Shown piece by piece: positions 6,852 to 14,563 of a stretch of 32,041 bases of DNA. Source of the stretch: Oscillospiraceae bacterium (GTDB lineage Bacteria > Bacillota > Clostridia > Oscillospirales > Ruminococcaceae); contig JAFSAW010000054.1 of the NCBI GenBank assembly GCA_017442085.1, forward strand, positions 1 to 32,041, written 5' to 3'. The stretch's first letter is position 1. The number at the start of each line of letters is the position of its first letter. A model generated the notes under the pieces. That model worked only from the letters and a program-made list of their open reading frames with translations, was not told where the DNA came from and searched no databases. The position numbers and the translations under genes are program-made.

Positions 6852-7597
6852 CTAAGTTCTTGCCATGCCGTCAACGCTGAGCACCACACCTGTGATGTAG
6901 CTTGCTTCGTCACTGGCAAGGAACACAAAGGCATTTGCAATATCCTCCGGTTTGCCGATACGGCGCAGCGGAATCTGGTTTATCAAAGGTTCGATAACCT
7001 CTTTTGGCACCTGCTTCATCATATCTGTTTCGATAATGCCCGGTGCCACCGCATTTACACGGATACCCTTTGGCCCAAGCTCTCTGGCAAGGGAAACTGT
7101 AAGGCCGTTAACCGCAAATTTGCTGGCGGGATAGGCAAAGCCGCTTGGCTGGCCGCTGATGCTTACCATTGATGATGTGGACAGGATAACCCCGCCGCCC
7201 TTTGCCACCATACAGTCACCGCTGCCCTTGTGGTGTTGAAAACGCCCTTTACGTTAAGGTCCATAACCTTGTCAAAGGTTTCTTCGGTGTACTGTGTAAA
7301 AGGTGTGCTTTCGGACACACCTGCGTTGTTTACAAGAATGTCCACACAGCCGTACTTTATACTTGTAAGCATAAAGGCTTCCTTTACACTTTCAAGGCTT
7401 GCAAGATTTGGGCTGATGCCGTCAATTATACTGTCAGGATATTTTTCCTTAAGCTTTGCCACAGCCCTGTCTGCTGACTGCTGGCTTGAAGCTGTGATGA
7501 TAACCTTTGCGCCCTCGGCAAGAAATCTGTCTGCTGTTGCAAAACCTATGCCGCGGCTTCCGCCTGTGATGATAGCAACCTTGTCTTTAAGTCTCAT
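6852..7597 (-). pseudogene. Short-chain dehydrogenase/reductase (FabG-like), frameshifted
   Basis: Two minus-strand frames together make one complete SDR. The first (7597 to ~7212) has the cofactor loop TGGSRGIG and LVNNAGVSES; the second (from 7211) has LSTSSMVSISG with the catalytic serine, the YPASK catalytic Tyr/Lys, and NAVAPGIIETDM, ending TGVVLSVDGMART. The join falls at 7200-7215, where ...TRAAVTV in one frame should continue as MVAKGGGVI in the other; the offset equals a one-base deletion. Combined length (~249) is that of FabG-type oxidoreductases. It may be a true pseudogene or a sequencing/assembly error, since everything else is intact. Substrate cannot be assigned; the gene stands alone, not beside fab genes. 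Confidence 0.9.
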
Positions 7598-7755
7598 AAA
7601 ACTGCCCCCCGTTTATCTTTATATCTTATGGTTTTAATATATTACATTCTGTGTGAATTTTCTGTAATAAAATCACATTTATGCTCTTGTTGACAGCAAA
7701 AAAATGCCGCTTTATAATTTAAATATACATTACACCCTATCTGCGGAGGAAAACT

Positions 7756-8454
7756 ATGAGCCATATTGACGCAAGTTTTACATTTTTAAGCCGTATAGAA
7801 GAAATTGAACTTAATATTGCCGACAAGCGCTGGCAGTCTGCCCTTGCCCTTGCACTCACTTTGCCCGACATCTGCGGCGGCATTGCATTTCCCGAAATTG
7901 TAAAAAAATACCGTGACGGCCGCATTATGCTGGACAGGCAGAAACGCCCCACCCGCGATGTTGGCGGCCAGTATATCCGCTGGTTTGACAGCTTTGCCGC
8001 ACCTTATTTCAAGCTTGATGAAGCAGACGAAAAACCATATATCTGCGGCGAGCGCTGCTGGCAGCTGAGATGCGAATATCTGCATCAGAACAAAGGCTTC
8101 AACAACGAAGATGACATTGACAGCGTGCGCTTTCACCTGGGTGTAAACTGCGGCTGCTCGGTGTGTGACAGCGGCGGAGAAAAACCCGATGCCGACCTGC
8201 TGGATATCCGCATTGATATAGAACAGTTCTGCCTGCGTATGTGCAAAGCTGCAAAAAGCTATTACAACAGCAGCCACACTGAAAAGGATTTTGACATTTA
8301 CAACACGCCTGTGCTGGATTTTACCCTTGCAGTGCAGCCTGCCAGAAATACTGACGAAACCTCCATACCAGCTGCCGAAAACGCAGAGCAAAAGGGCGAA
8401 AATTCCGCCGGCACAGGCAAAACCCTGTGGCAGAAGATTTTTAAAAGAATGTAG
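7756..8454 (+). CDS. Protein of unknown function, possible HEPN-like fold
   Basis: I do not recognise this 232-residue protein with certainty. Its first half is helical, with RWQSALALALTLPDICGG (residues 25-42) and, at residues ~97-111, CGERCWQLRCEYLHQ. RCEYLH fits the R-x4-6-H signature of HEPN RNases and relatives, and a helix containing LRCxxLHQ is common in such proteins; this is an inference from a short motif. Four cysteines cluster in the middle (LGVNCGCSVCDSGGEK), and the last ~45 residues look disordered. GGAGG lies 8 bases before the ATG. It is followed at 59 bases by a MerR regulator gene. No toxin-antitoxin partner is visible. Confidence 0.75.
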   Translation: MSHIDASFTFLSRIEEIELNIADKRWQSALALALTLPDICGGIAFPEIVKKYRDGRIMLDRQKRPTRDVGGQYIRWFDSFAAPYFKLDEADEKPYICGERCWQLRCEYLHQNKGFNNEDDIDSVRFHLGVNCGCSVCDSGGEKPDADLLDIRIDIEQFCLRMCKAAKSYYNSSHTEKDFDIYNTPVLDFTLAVQPARNTDETSIPAAENAEQKGENSAGTGKTLWQKIFKRM

Positions 8455-8512
8455 AGCAAAAGCATTTTACCGCCACACCGTACATAAAATTTTATTTTAA
8501 GGTGAATAGCAG

Positions 8513-9292
8513 ATGAAAAAACACGGAAAAGAATTATTTCAGATAGGCGAAGTAACAAAGATACTGGGTGTAACCCGCAAAACACTGCTGGTTTATGAAA
8601 ATATGGGTCTGCTGACCCCTGCTGTAAAGGACGAAGAAAGCGGATACCGCTATTATTCGGCAGACAATATGACACAGATACGCTCCATACGTTCCCTGCA
8701 GGCACTTGGGCTGTCCCTTAAAGAAGTGGCCGAGTATTACTACGACACCGAAAATATAGATGCCCACCTGGCACGTCTTATAGAACTGCGTGCAGCACTG
8801 GATAAAAATATTCATCTGATGCAGATTCGCGCGGCAAAGCAGGGCGATATGACAGTGCACAAAACTGTGCTGCCCCGTCAGGTGTGCTTCTGCCGCCAGT
8901 ATCAGTGTGCCGATGTTGCCGATGCCGCAATAAAACTGCGTGACACTTACATTGCCGCAGCCCGCACCAATAAAATGTCTATGGCTTCGCGCATGTTCAC
9001 CATGCGTATGCCGCAGAATGCCGACAGTCTGGATTTGATGTGCTGCATCCCTGTGGAGGACAGCTTTGACGGACCTGAACGTATTGATTTTTCAGAAACC
9101 AAGGCACTTTGCATCTATTACCGCGGGTCTTATGAAGGCATAGGAGAAGCCATCAGTGCGCTGACGGAATATGTAAAGGCAAACAGTATCGAAACCACCG
9201 GGCCATTCCGTTCCATATATCTGGAAGGTCCGCCAAGCCGCGGCGAAAACAGTGCGGACTATATCACACAGGTGGCAGTGCCGGTTAAATAA
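8513..9292 (+). CDS. MerR-family regulator with GyrI-like effector domain
   Basis: The 259-residue protein opens with a MerR DNA-binding domain: FQIGEVTKILGVTRKTLLVYENMGLL (helix-turn-helix), then GYRYYSADNMTQIRSIRSLQALGLSLKEV (wing and second helix), a linker helix, and from about residue 115 a C-terminal domain (CIYYRGSYEGIGEAISALTEY, YLEGPPS) of the GyrI-like/SOUL type that binds small hydrophobic ligands in BmrR-class regulators. Such proteins activate multidrug transporter genes from promoters with long spacers. The target here is not evident; the nearest transporters are at 10.8-12.5 kb beyond ychF. AAGGTG is placed ~11 bases before the ATG. Confidence 0.92.
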   Translation: MKKHGKELFQIGEVTKILGVTRKTLLVYENMGLLTPAVKDEESGYRYYSADNMTQIRSIRSLQALGLSLKEVAEYYYDTENIDAHLARLIELRAALDKNIHLMQIRAAKQGDMTVHKTVLPRQVCFCRQYQCADVADAAIKLRDTYIAAARTNKMSMASRMFTMRMPQNADSLDLMCCIPVEDSFDGPERIDFSETKALCIYYRGSYEGIGEAISALTEYVKANSIETTGPFRSIYLEGPPSRGENSADYITQVAVPVK

Positions 9293-9514
9293 CAGTGCCG
9301 CAATACCGTCCGCTTTCACTGCTGATACTGTTATTCAAAACATATACACAGTAATAAGACAAAGTATATTTATGTGTGCTGTTTTCTGCTGCAATCAGTG
9401 GACTTTTCGCAAAAAATAGTGTATTATATCAAGATAGATAAGTATGTGTTCGGGATAATTACTTGCTTTTAGAGATGTTACCCGAATTGTTACCCCAAAA
9501 TTATAGAAAGGCGG

Positions 9515-9542
9515 AAAATCCCTGTAAACAGTGGGATTTTTC
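9515..9542 (+). terminator. Terminator-like hairpin directly before ychF
   Basis: AAAATCCC (9515-9522) pairs with GGGATTTT (9533-9540), followed by a short T run; it ends 18 bases before the ychF ATG. It sits inside the likely 5' untranslated region, where it could act as an attenuator, or it may end an upstream transcript. Further upstream, GTTACCC occurs twice, 12 bases apart (about 9477-9495). Confidence 0.5.
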
Positions 9543-9559
9543 GGTATGGACTTGAAAAT

Positions 9560-10657
9560 ATGAAATTAGGTATCGTAGGTTTGCCAAACGTTGGCAAAAG
9601 CACACTTTTCAACGCTATCACAAATGCAGGTGCAGCCAGTGCAAACTTCCCTTTCTGCACAATCGAGCCAAACGTTGGCGTGGTTGCCGTGCCTGACGAA
9701 AGACTGGATAAACTTGCAGAGATGTACAACCCTAAAAAATACACACCTGCCATCATCGAATTTGTTGATATTGCAGGTCTTGTAAAAGGCGCAAGCCACG
9801 GCGAAGGTCTGGGCAACAAATTCTTAAGCCACATCCGTGAAGTTGATGCAATCATCCATATGGTGCGCTGCTTTGACAGCACAGACATCATCCACGTTGA
9901 AGGCAGTGTTGACCCTATCCGTGATATTGAAACCATTGACCTTGAGCTTGTTCTGTCCGACCTTGAAATTGTTGAAAGACGTATCGACAGAACAAAAAAA
10001 GCAATGAAGGGCGATAAAAAACTGGGCGACTGCCTTGAAATGCTTGAACGTCTGGCTGAATGGCTGGGCGAAGGCAAAAATGCCCGCGGCTTTGAACTTA
10101 ACAGCGACAACGAAAAAGAATGGTTCTACGAAATGCCGCTGCTCAGTGCAAAACCTGTTATCTATGCCTGCAACCTTAGCGAAGAAGACGTTATGGACGG
10201 CATTGAAAACAACACATACTATCCGCTGGTTGTGGAAAAGGCAAAGGCAGACAAAAGCGGCTGTATGCCAATCTGCGCTAAAATCGAGGAAGACGTTGCA
10301 GATATGGAAAAGGAAGAAAAGAAAGAGTTTCTTGCAGAGTTTGGCCTTACAACAAGCGGTCTGGACAACCTTATCAAAGAAAGCTACACTCTCCTTGGCC
10401 TTATCAGCTATCTGACAGCAGGCCCTGAAGAAGTGCGCGCATGGACAATTACACGCGGCACAAAGGCACCACAGGCAGCAGGCAAAATCCACAGCGACTT
10501 TGAACGCGGCTTTATCCGTGCAGAAATTATTGCATTTGACGACCTTATGGCCTGCGGCACAATGGTTGCTGCAAAGGAAAAAGGCCTTGTGCGCAGCGAA
10601 GGCAAGGAATATGTGATGAAAGACGGCGACGTTACACTGTTCCGCTTCAACGTTTAA
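9560..10657 (+). CDS. ychF: Redox-regulated ATPase YchF (Obg-family OLA1/YchF)
   Basis: The 365-residue protein has the P-loop GLPNVGKSTLFNAI, switch region motif FVDIAGLVKGASHGEGLGN, and the YchF hallmark NLSEED (residues ~206-211) in place of the GTPase NKxD motif, which shifts preference from GTP to ATP. A coiled-coil insert lies around 125-180, and the C-terminal TGS domain is ITRGTKAPQAAGKIHSDFERGF. Length matches the family (363-367). YchF associates with ribosomes and is implicated in stress responses. No clear Shine-Dalgarno site precedes the ATG; family conservation of MKLGIVGLPNVGKS fixes the start. It appears monocistronic. Confidence 0.97.
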   Translation: MKLGIVGLPNVGKSTLFNAITNAGAASANFPFCTIEPNVGVVAVPDERLDKLAEMYNPKKYTPAIIEFVDIAGLVKGASHGEGLGNKFLSHIREVDAIIHMVRCFDSTDIIHVEGSVDPIRDIETIDLELVLSDLEIVERRIDRTKKAMKGDKKLGDCLEMLERLAEWLGEGKNARGFELNSDNEKEWFYEMPLLSAKPVIYACNLSEEDVMDGIENNTYYPLVVEKAKADKSGCMPICAKIEEDVADMEKEEKKEFLAEFGLTTSGLDNLIKESYTLLGLISYLTAGPEEVRAWTITRGTKAPQAAGKIHSDFERGFIRAEIIAFDDLMACGTMVAAKEKGLVRSEGKEYVMKDGDVTLFRFNV

Positions 10658-10691
10658 TTTTACATTATTAATATAACCCCTGAATTTCTGT

Positions 10692-10754
10692 AGGGGCGGA
10701 CTGTGTTCGCCTGTCCGGCCGGCAATCAGCTGACGGGCAAACACAGTTCGCCCA
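10692..10754. repeat. REP-like inverted repeat between ychF and the transporter pair
   Basis: Arms GGGGCGGACTGTGTTCGCC and GGCAAACACAGTTCGCCC are near-complementary (core ACTGTGTT / AACACAGT), enclosing a GC-rich centre with a further CCGGCCGG palindrome. There is no T tract, so it looks like a palindromic intergenic repeat and not a terminator. Confidence 0.65.
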
Positions 10755-10787
10755 TACTTTTTAATTATAATATAAACGGAGTTTTAT

Positions 10788-11627
10788 ATGCTTTTTCTGA
10801 TAATAGCGATACTGTTCAGCAGCACATTGAGCATACTTATGCGCATAAGCGAAAAATACACAAACAACAACGTAGCTATTCTCGTTGTAAACTATATTGT
10901 ATGCGCTGTAATCACCGCTTTTTCCATTGGTCCCGGCGGATTTGCTGTAAACACCGCGGGACTGGGCAAAACCTTGCTTTATGGTTTTATGGGTGGTGCA
11001 TTTTACCTTGCAGGGTTTGTAATGCTGCAGTTCAACATCACCAAAAACGGTGTTGTACTGCCGTCCACTTTTAACAAGCTCAGCCTGCTTGTTTCCACAG
11101 GATGCTCAATTGTATTTTTTGGCGAAAGACCCAACATAATACAGCTTGCAGGTTTTGCTGTCGCCATCACCGCGATTATCCTTATCAACAGTGAAAAAGC
11201 TTCCGGTACAAAGGCAAACTTTATACTTGGGCTGATACTTCTTATGGTTTCCACAGGGCTTGGAGATACCATGAGCAAACTTTACGAAGAAACCTGCCCG
11301 CCTCAGCTTAGCAATCATTATCTGATCACCACATTTATGACAGCAGGCTTGCTGTGTTGGTTTGTAATGCTTTATTACAAACAGCATATCGGCAAAAAAG
11401 AAATTTTGCTTGGCATCATTATGGGCGTGCCAAACTATTTTTCCTCCAGCCTTGTTCTGCGTGCGCTTTCGCATATGGATGCAATGATTGTATTTCCAAC
11501 ATTCAGCGTAGGCTGCATTTTTGTTGTTGCCATTGCAGGAATTTTCTTTTTTGGAGAAAAACTTTCCAGCCGTCAGTTTCTGTCCCTTGCCATGATAATG
11601 TCTGCCATTGTAATGCTCAATATATAA
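10788..11627 (+). CDS. EamA/DMT-type transporter, first of a tandem pair
   Basis: This 279-residue protein is hydrophobic throughout, with about ten predicted membrane segments and the two-fold internal layout of EamA transporters. Characteristic stretches are LILMRISEKY near the N-terminus, FNITKNGVVLPSTFNKLSLL at the start of segment 4, FFGERPNIIQLAGFAVAITAIILI closing the first half, and FPTFSVGCIFVVAIAGIFFFGEKLSSRQ closing the second. Each half ends with a GE(R/K) motif typical of the superfamily. The ligand is unknown. A close paralogue follows 21 bases later, so the two are co-transcribed and may form a heteromer or serve related substrates. Confidence 0.85.
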   Translation: MLFLIIAILFSSTLSILMRISEKYTNNNVAILVVNYIVCAVITAFSIGPGGFAVNTAGLGKTLLYGFMGGAFYLAGFVMLQFNITKNGVVLPSTFNKLSLLVSTGCSIVFFGERPNIIQLAGFAVAITAIILINSEKASGTKANFILGLILLMVSTGLGDTMSKLYEETCPPQLSNHYLITTFMTAGLLCWFVMLYYKQHIGKKEILLGIIMGVPNYFSSSLVLRALSHMDAMIVFPTFSVGCIFVVAIAGIFFFGEKLSSRQFLSLAMIMSAIVMLNI

Positions 11628-11648
11628 ATATTATTACGGGAGTAAAAT

Positions 11649-12491
11649 ATGATTTATCTTTTAATCGGTATTCTTTTCAGCAGTATGCTTTCCATTCTGC
11701 TTCGCATAAGCGAAAAATATGTAAAGGGCGACACCGCCACCCTTGCAATGAACTATGTGTGCTGCACAGTTGTTGCTTTTTTTGACGCGGGTGCATTAAA
11801 GGTGTTTGCACCTCATGCAGACCTTGATATTGCAGTTATCCTTGGTATTATCGGCGGCTTTGCCTACCTTGGCAGCTTTCTGCTGCTGCAGTACAACATC
11901 AAGGAAAATGGCGTTGTGCTGCCTGCCACATTTATGAAGCTGGGTCTGCTGGTGCCGACAATATCTTCGGTTATTATATTCCGTGAAAGACCGGGCATTG
12001 TGCAGATTGCAGGTTTTGTGCTTGCCATTGCCGCAATTATACTTATCAACAGCGGCAAAAAGGACGACAACCGCAAAGAGCTGAAAATCGGTCTGCTGGT
12101 GCTGCTGCTTATCCTTGCAGGCCTTGGCGATGTTATGAGCAAGTTCCACGAAGAATGGGGCAGCCACGACCTGACCGAAGGATTTTTGTTCTTCATCTTC
12201 CTGACAGCCTGCACCCTGTGCCTTGGTGTAACAGCATACAAAAAACAGAAGATTGGCCTGTGGGAAATTTTCTTTGGTCTGATTATCGGCATACCAAACT
12301 ACTACTCCAGCAAGTTTGTGCTGATAGCTTTAAAAAGCCTGCCCGCCGTTGTTGTGTTTCCAACCTTCAGTGTGGGCTGCATTGTTGTGGTTACACTTGT
12401 GGGTGTGCTGGCATTTAAAGAAAAACTTTCAAAGCGTCAGGGCACCGCTTTGGGTATGATTATGGTTGCACTTGCCATGCTGAATATGTAA
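11649..12491 (+). CDS. EamA/DMT-type transporter, second of a tandem pair
   Basis: The 280-residue protein is collinear with its upstream neighbour: ILFSSMLSILLRISEKY, YNIKENGVVLPATFMKLGLL, FRERPGIVQIAGFVLAIAAIILI, GIPNYYSSKFVLIALKSLP and FPTFSVGCIVVVTLVGVLAFKEKLSKRQ recur at matching places, so the pair arose by tandem duplication. About ten membrane helices are expected. Differences concentrate in the first two loops and in the cytosolic linker after residue 140 (GKKDDNRKELKIG). GGGAG lies before the ATG. The transported compound cannot be named. A strong terminator follows. Confidence 0.85.
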   Translation: MIYLLIGILFSSMLSILLRISEKYVKGDTATLAMNYVCCTVVAFFDAGALKVFAPHADLDIAVILGIIGGFAYLGSFLLLQYNIKENGVVLPATFMKLGLLVPTISSVIIFRERPGIVQIAGFVLAIAAIILINSGKKDDNRKELKIGLLVLLLILAGLGDVMSKFHEEWGSHDLTEGFLFFIFLTACTLCLGVTAYKKQKIGLWEIFFGLIIGIPNYYSSKFVLIALKSLPAVVVFPTFSVGCIVVVTLVGVLAFKEKLSKRQGTALGMIMVALAMLNM

Positions 12492-12520
12492 GATTTAAAG
12501 ATATTGATATTTAAAGTAAC

Positions 12521-12569
12521 ACGACCGTTTAAATAAACTGCAGCTTATTTAAACGGTCGTCTATTTTTT
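12521..12569 (+). terminator. Strong terminator after the transporter pair
   Basis: A perfect 16-bp stem, ACGACCGTTTAAATAA (12521-12536) with its complement at 12545-12560, then CTATTTTTT. Confidence 0.92.
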
Positions 12570-12584
12570 GCAAAAAACATTTTA

Positions 12585-12598
12585 TTAGTTATAACTAA
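12585..12598. promoter_or_regulatory. Palindromic operator candidate, copy 1
   Basis: TTAGTTATAACTAA is a perfect 14-bp palindrome, in the size range of MarR-type operators. The same sequence with one change recurs at 12685-12700. Confidence 0.5.
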
Positions 12599-12684
12599 CA
12601 CAAGCAAACCCACTGTTTATGCGGTTTTTTGGCTTTTTATATTTTCTGTTTCAACTGTTTTTTGCATACGGTTTCGCTCAATTT

Positions 12685-12700
12685 ATTAGTTATGACTAAT
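12685..12700. promoter_or_regulatory. Palindromic operator candidate, copy 2
   Basis: ATTAGTTATGACTAAT is an inverted repeat ending 5 bases upstream of the -35 hexamer of the deacetylase promoter. It shares TTAGTTATRACTAA with copy 1. Confidence 0.55.
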
Positions 12701-12705
12701 ATAAT

Positions 12706-12734
12706 TTGACAAACTGTACATTTATATATATAAT
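12706..12734 (+). promoter_or_regulatory. Consensus sigma-A promoter of the deacetylase gene
   Basis: TTGACA (12706-12711), exactly 17 bases, TATAAT (12729-12734). Both hexamers are perfect, so the promoter should be strong unless repressed; the palindrome beside it is a plausible repressor site. Confidence 0.85.
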
Positions 12735-12833
12735 ATAAATACAATTTTTAAGGCGATATTTTACGCGGAACACACCCTGGCACAACCGCACACGCCGGAT
12801 TTAAAATGCTGAAAGAGAAACGAGGACAAGGTT

Positions 12834-13757
12834 TTGTATTGGGGCAGTGTAAGATTTTTTAAACACCTGATATTGTCCACTGTTGCGCTTATGATTATTG
12901 TGCCTACAGTGCTGGCAATTGTTTTTGGTGTGCAGAATCACAGAAACAAAGCTCTTGTGCAGGAGTATGAAAATCATCTTGCCACCGACGTTTTGCCGCA
13001 GATGGAGTATCTTACGGGTGTTGATTACAGCGAGGTTATAACTGTGCCGACCTACAGCTATCAGGAAGATTATCCCGACCTGTACGTTGAAAAGCCCGAT
13101 GGTTTTGTTGCTGTGGAAAGTGAAAAGCCTGTGGTGTATCTGACCTTTGACGACGGGCCTTCTGCCAACACAGCGACAGTGCTGGACATACTTAAAGCCA
13201 ACAACATCAAGGCAACCTTTTTTGTTGTAAACAACGACATTGAAGAACATCAGCATCTTTACAAAAGAATTGTGGACGAAGGGCACACCCTTGGCATACA
13301 CACCTATACACATCAGTACAACACCATATACAGCTCGGTGGACGCATACCTTGCCGACTTTAACGAACTGTACGAAAAGGTGTACAGCCTTACCGGTGTC
13401 AGACCAACCATATTCCGTTTCCCCGGCGGCAGTATAAACACCTATAACCAGCATATGTATGTTGAACTTATTGCAGAGATGCTGCGCCGTGGGTTTGTTT
13501 ATTACGACTGGAATGTTTCCAGCGGTGACGCAGGTGTGACCTACAGCAGCAGTGCAATAGAAAACGCCGTTTTAAGCGGCATCGGCAGCAAAAGCAAAAG
13601 CATTGTGCTGATGCACGATTCTTCCACCAAGCAGGCAACCGTGGGCGCACTGCAGAATATTATAGATGCCCTTAAAGACACCCACGAATTCCGCGCCCTT
13701 GACAACACCGTGCAGCCTGCAGTGTTCACCTATAAGGACAACGGCGTTGCACAGTAA
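12834..13757 (+). CDS. Membrane-anchored polysaccharide deacetylase (NodB, CE4)
   Basis: The 307-residue protein has one N-terminal membrane segment (residues ~10-33, HLILSTVALMIIVPTVLAIV), a short stalk, and an extracellular NodB domain from about residue 95. CE4 motifs are in order: TFDDGPS (catalytic base and metal Asp), HTYTHQ (metal His pair), FRFPGGSIN (groove), YDWNVSSGD, and LMHDSS (C-terminal His). This is the peptidoglycan N-acetylglucosamine deacetylase class, which confers lysozyme resistance, though substrate is not proven. I take the TTG at 12834: GAGG precedes it by 8 bases and no ATG fits the frame. It sits immediately upstream of a bactofilin, matching a cell-envelope role. 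Confidence 0.92.
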   Translation: MYWGSVRFFKHLILSTVALMIIVPTVLAIVFGVQNHRNKALVQEYENHLATDVLPQMEYLTGVDYSEVITVPTYSYQEDYPDLYVEKPDGFVAVESEKPVVYLTFDDGPSANTATVLDILKANNIKATFFVVNNDIEEHQHLYKRIVDEGHTLGIHTYTHQYNTIYSSVDAYLADFNELYEKVYSLTGVRPTIFRFPGGSINTYNQHMYVELIAEMLRRGFVYYDWNVSSGDAGVTYSSSAIENAVLSGIGSKSKSIVLMHDSSTKQATVGALQNIIDALKDTHEFRALDNTVQPAVFTYKDNGVAQ

Positions 13758-13760
13758 ATT

Positions 13761-13789
13761 TTGAGCAAAAATCCATTTACATATATTTT
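13761..13789 (+). promoter_or_regulatory. Candidate promoter of the bactofilin gene
   Basis: TTGAGC (13761-13766), 17 bases, TATTTT (13784-13789). Four of six bases match in each hexamer. Confidence 0.4.
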
Positions 13790-13821
13790 ATCAAGAACTT
13801 TTTCACAGGAGGAAATCCCCC

Positions 13822-14472
13822 ATGGCAAATAGAGAAACAAGCAACTTTAAACAGGCGCTCAACGAGCTTCTTGCAGGCAAAATTACAACAGATGAACCTG
13901 TAAACGAAAAACCAAAAGCAGAAGAAGCAAAAACAGAAGCTCCAAAAGCAGAAGCACCAAAAACAGAACCTGTTACTTCCAGCATCTTCAAAGAAGAAAG
14001 CGCTCAGGATATTGTAAACCAGATTCAGTCCGACATTTTCAGCGAACCTGCTGCACCTGTTGACCCTACAGAAGAAACTGTTATCAGCAAAAGTGTTGTT
14101 ATCGAAGGTAACGTGCGCACAACAAGCAAGCTGACAATCAAAGGTGAAGTTACAGGCAACGTTATCTCCACAGCAGACCTGGTTATCACAGGCAAGGTTG
14201 GCGGCTCCATTCAGGGCAGCAAAATCAAGCTTAGCCAGTGCGAAATCAACGACACTGTTACAGCAACAAGCGAAATTCTTATCTCCCCTAACTCTGTTAT
14301 CAACGGCGATGTTAAAGCAGGCATGATTGTAAGCGAAGGCACAATCAACGGCAATATCGATGCAGACAGCGTTACACTTGCAAACAGCAGCAAAACTGTT
14401 GGCGATATTACCTGCAAAACAATCCGCATCAACGAAGGTGCTTCCCTTAAAGGTAAATTGGAAACAATATAA
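13822..14472 (+). CDS. Bactofilin (polymer-forming cytoskeletal protein)
   Basis: The 216-residue protein has a Lys/Glu/Ala/Pro-rich disordered N-terminus (residues ~30-55, imperfect repeats of EAPKAEAPKTEP type) and, from about residue 90, a bactofilin (DUF583) right-handed beta-helix: repeated short strands with glycine turns such as VVIEGNVRTTSKLTIKGEV, GNVISTADLVITGKVGGSIQ and GTINGNIDADSVTLANS. Bactofilins self-assemble without nucleotide into filaments that position cell-wall enzymes; the upstream wall-deacetylase gene agrees with that. AGGAGG lies just before the ATG. Length is slightly above the family mean because of the N-terminal tail. Confidence 0.93.
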   Translation: MANRETSNFKQALNELLAGKITTDEPVNEKPKAEEAKTEAPKAEAPKTEPVTSSIFKEESAQDIVNQIQSDIFSEPAAPVDPTEETVISKSVVIEGNVRTTSKLTIKGEVTGNVISTADLVITGKVGGSIQGSKIKLSQCEINDTVTATSEILISPNSVINGDVKAGMIVSEGTINGNIDADSVTLANSSKTVGDITCKTIRINEGASLKGKLETI

Positions 14473-14504
14473 GCGGCACTCAAATTACATAATTCAACTA
14501 AAAA

Positions 14505-14550
14505 GCACAGCAGTGTCCCATAATAACGGTACTGCTGTGTAATTTGTTTA
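14505..14550 (+). terminator. Hairpin after the bactofilin gene
   Basis: CACAGCAGT (14506-14514) pairs with ACTGCTGTG (14531-14539), followed by the modestly T-rich TAATTTGTTT. It may be a weak terminator before the YibE/F gene. Confidence 0.6.
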
Positions 14551-14563
14551 AAGAGGTTTTATT

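Larger units (their letters stand above)
12492..12833. other. 342-base gene-free regulatory region
   Basis: It holds the transporter terminator, two copies of a TTAGTTATRACTAA palindrome 100 bases apart, the consensus promoter at 12706-12734 and about 100 bases of 5' leader before the deacetylase TTG start. A short frame starting ATG 12806 (18 codons) overlaps the deacetylase start and lacks support as a gene. Confidence 0.8.

Noticed and set aside
6852-7597. Annotating the two dehydrogenase frames as separate genes.
   Set aside because: Each half lacks motifs present in the other, and together they make one standard-length SDR, so a frameshift is the simpler reading.
9824-10744. A 306-codon open frame on the minus strand.
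   Set aside because: Antisense to ychF; no family resemblance and composition typical of a shadow frame.
12806-12862. An 18-codon frame (starting MLKEKRGQGF) before the deacetylase as a leader peptide.
   Set aside because: It overlaps the deacetylase start, has no ribosome site of its own and no regulatory hairpin beside it.
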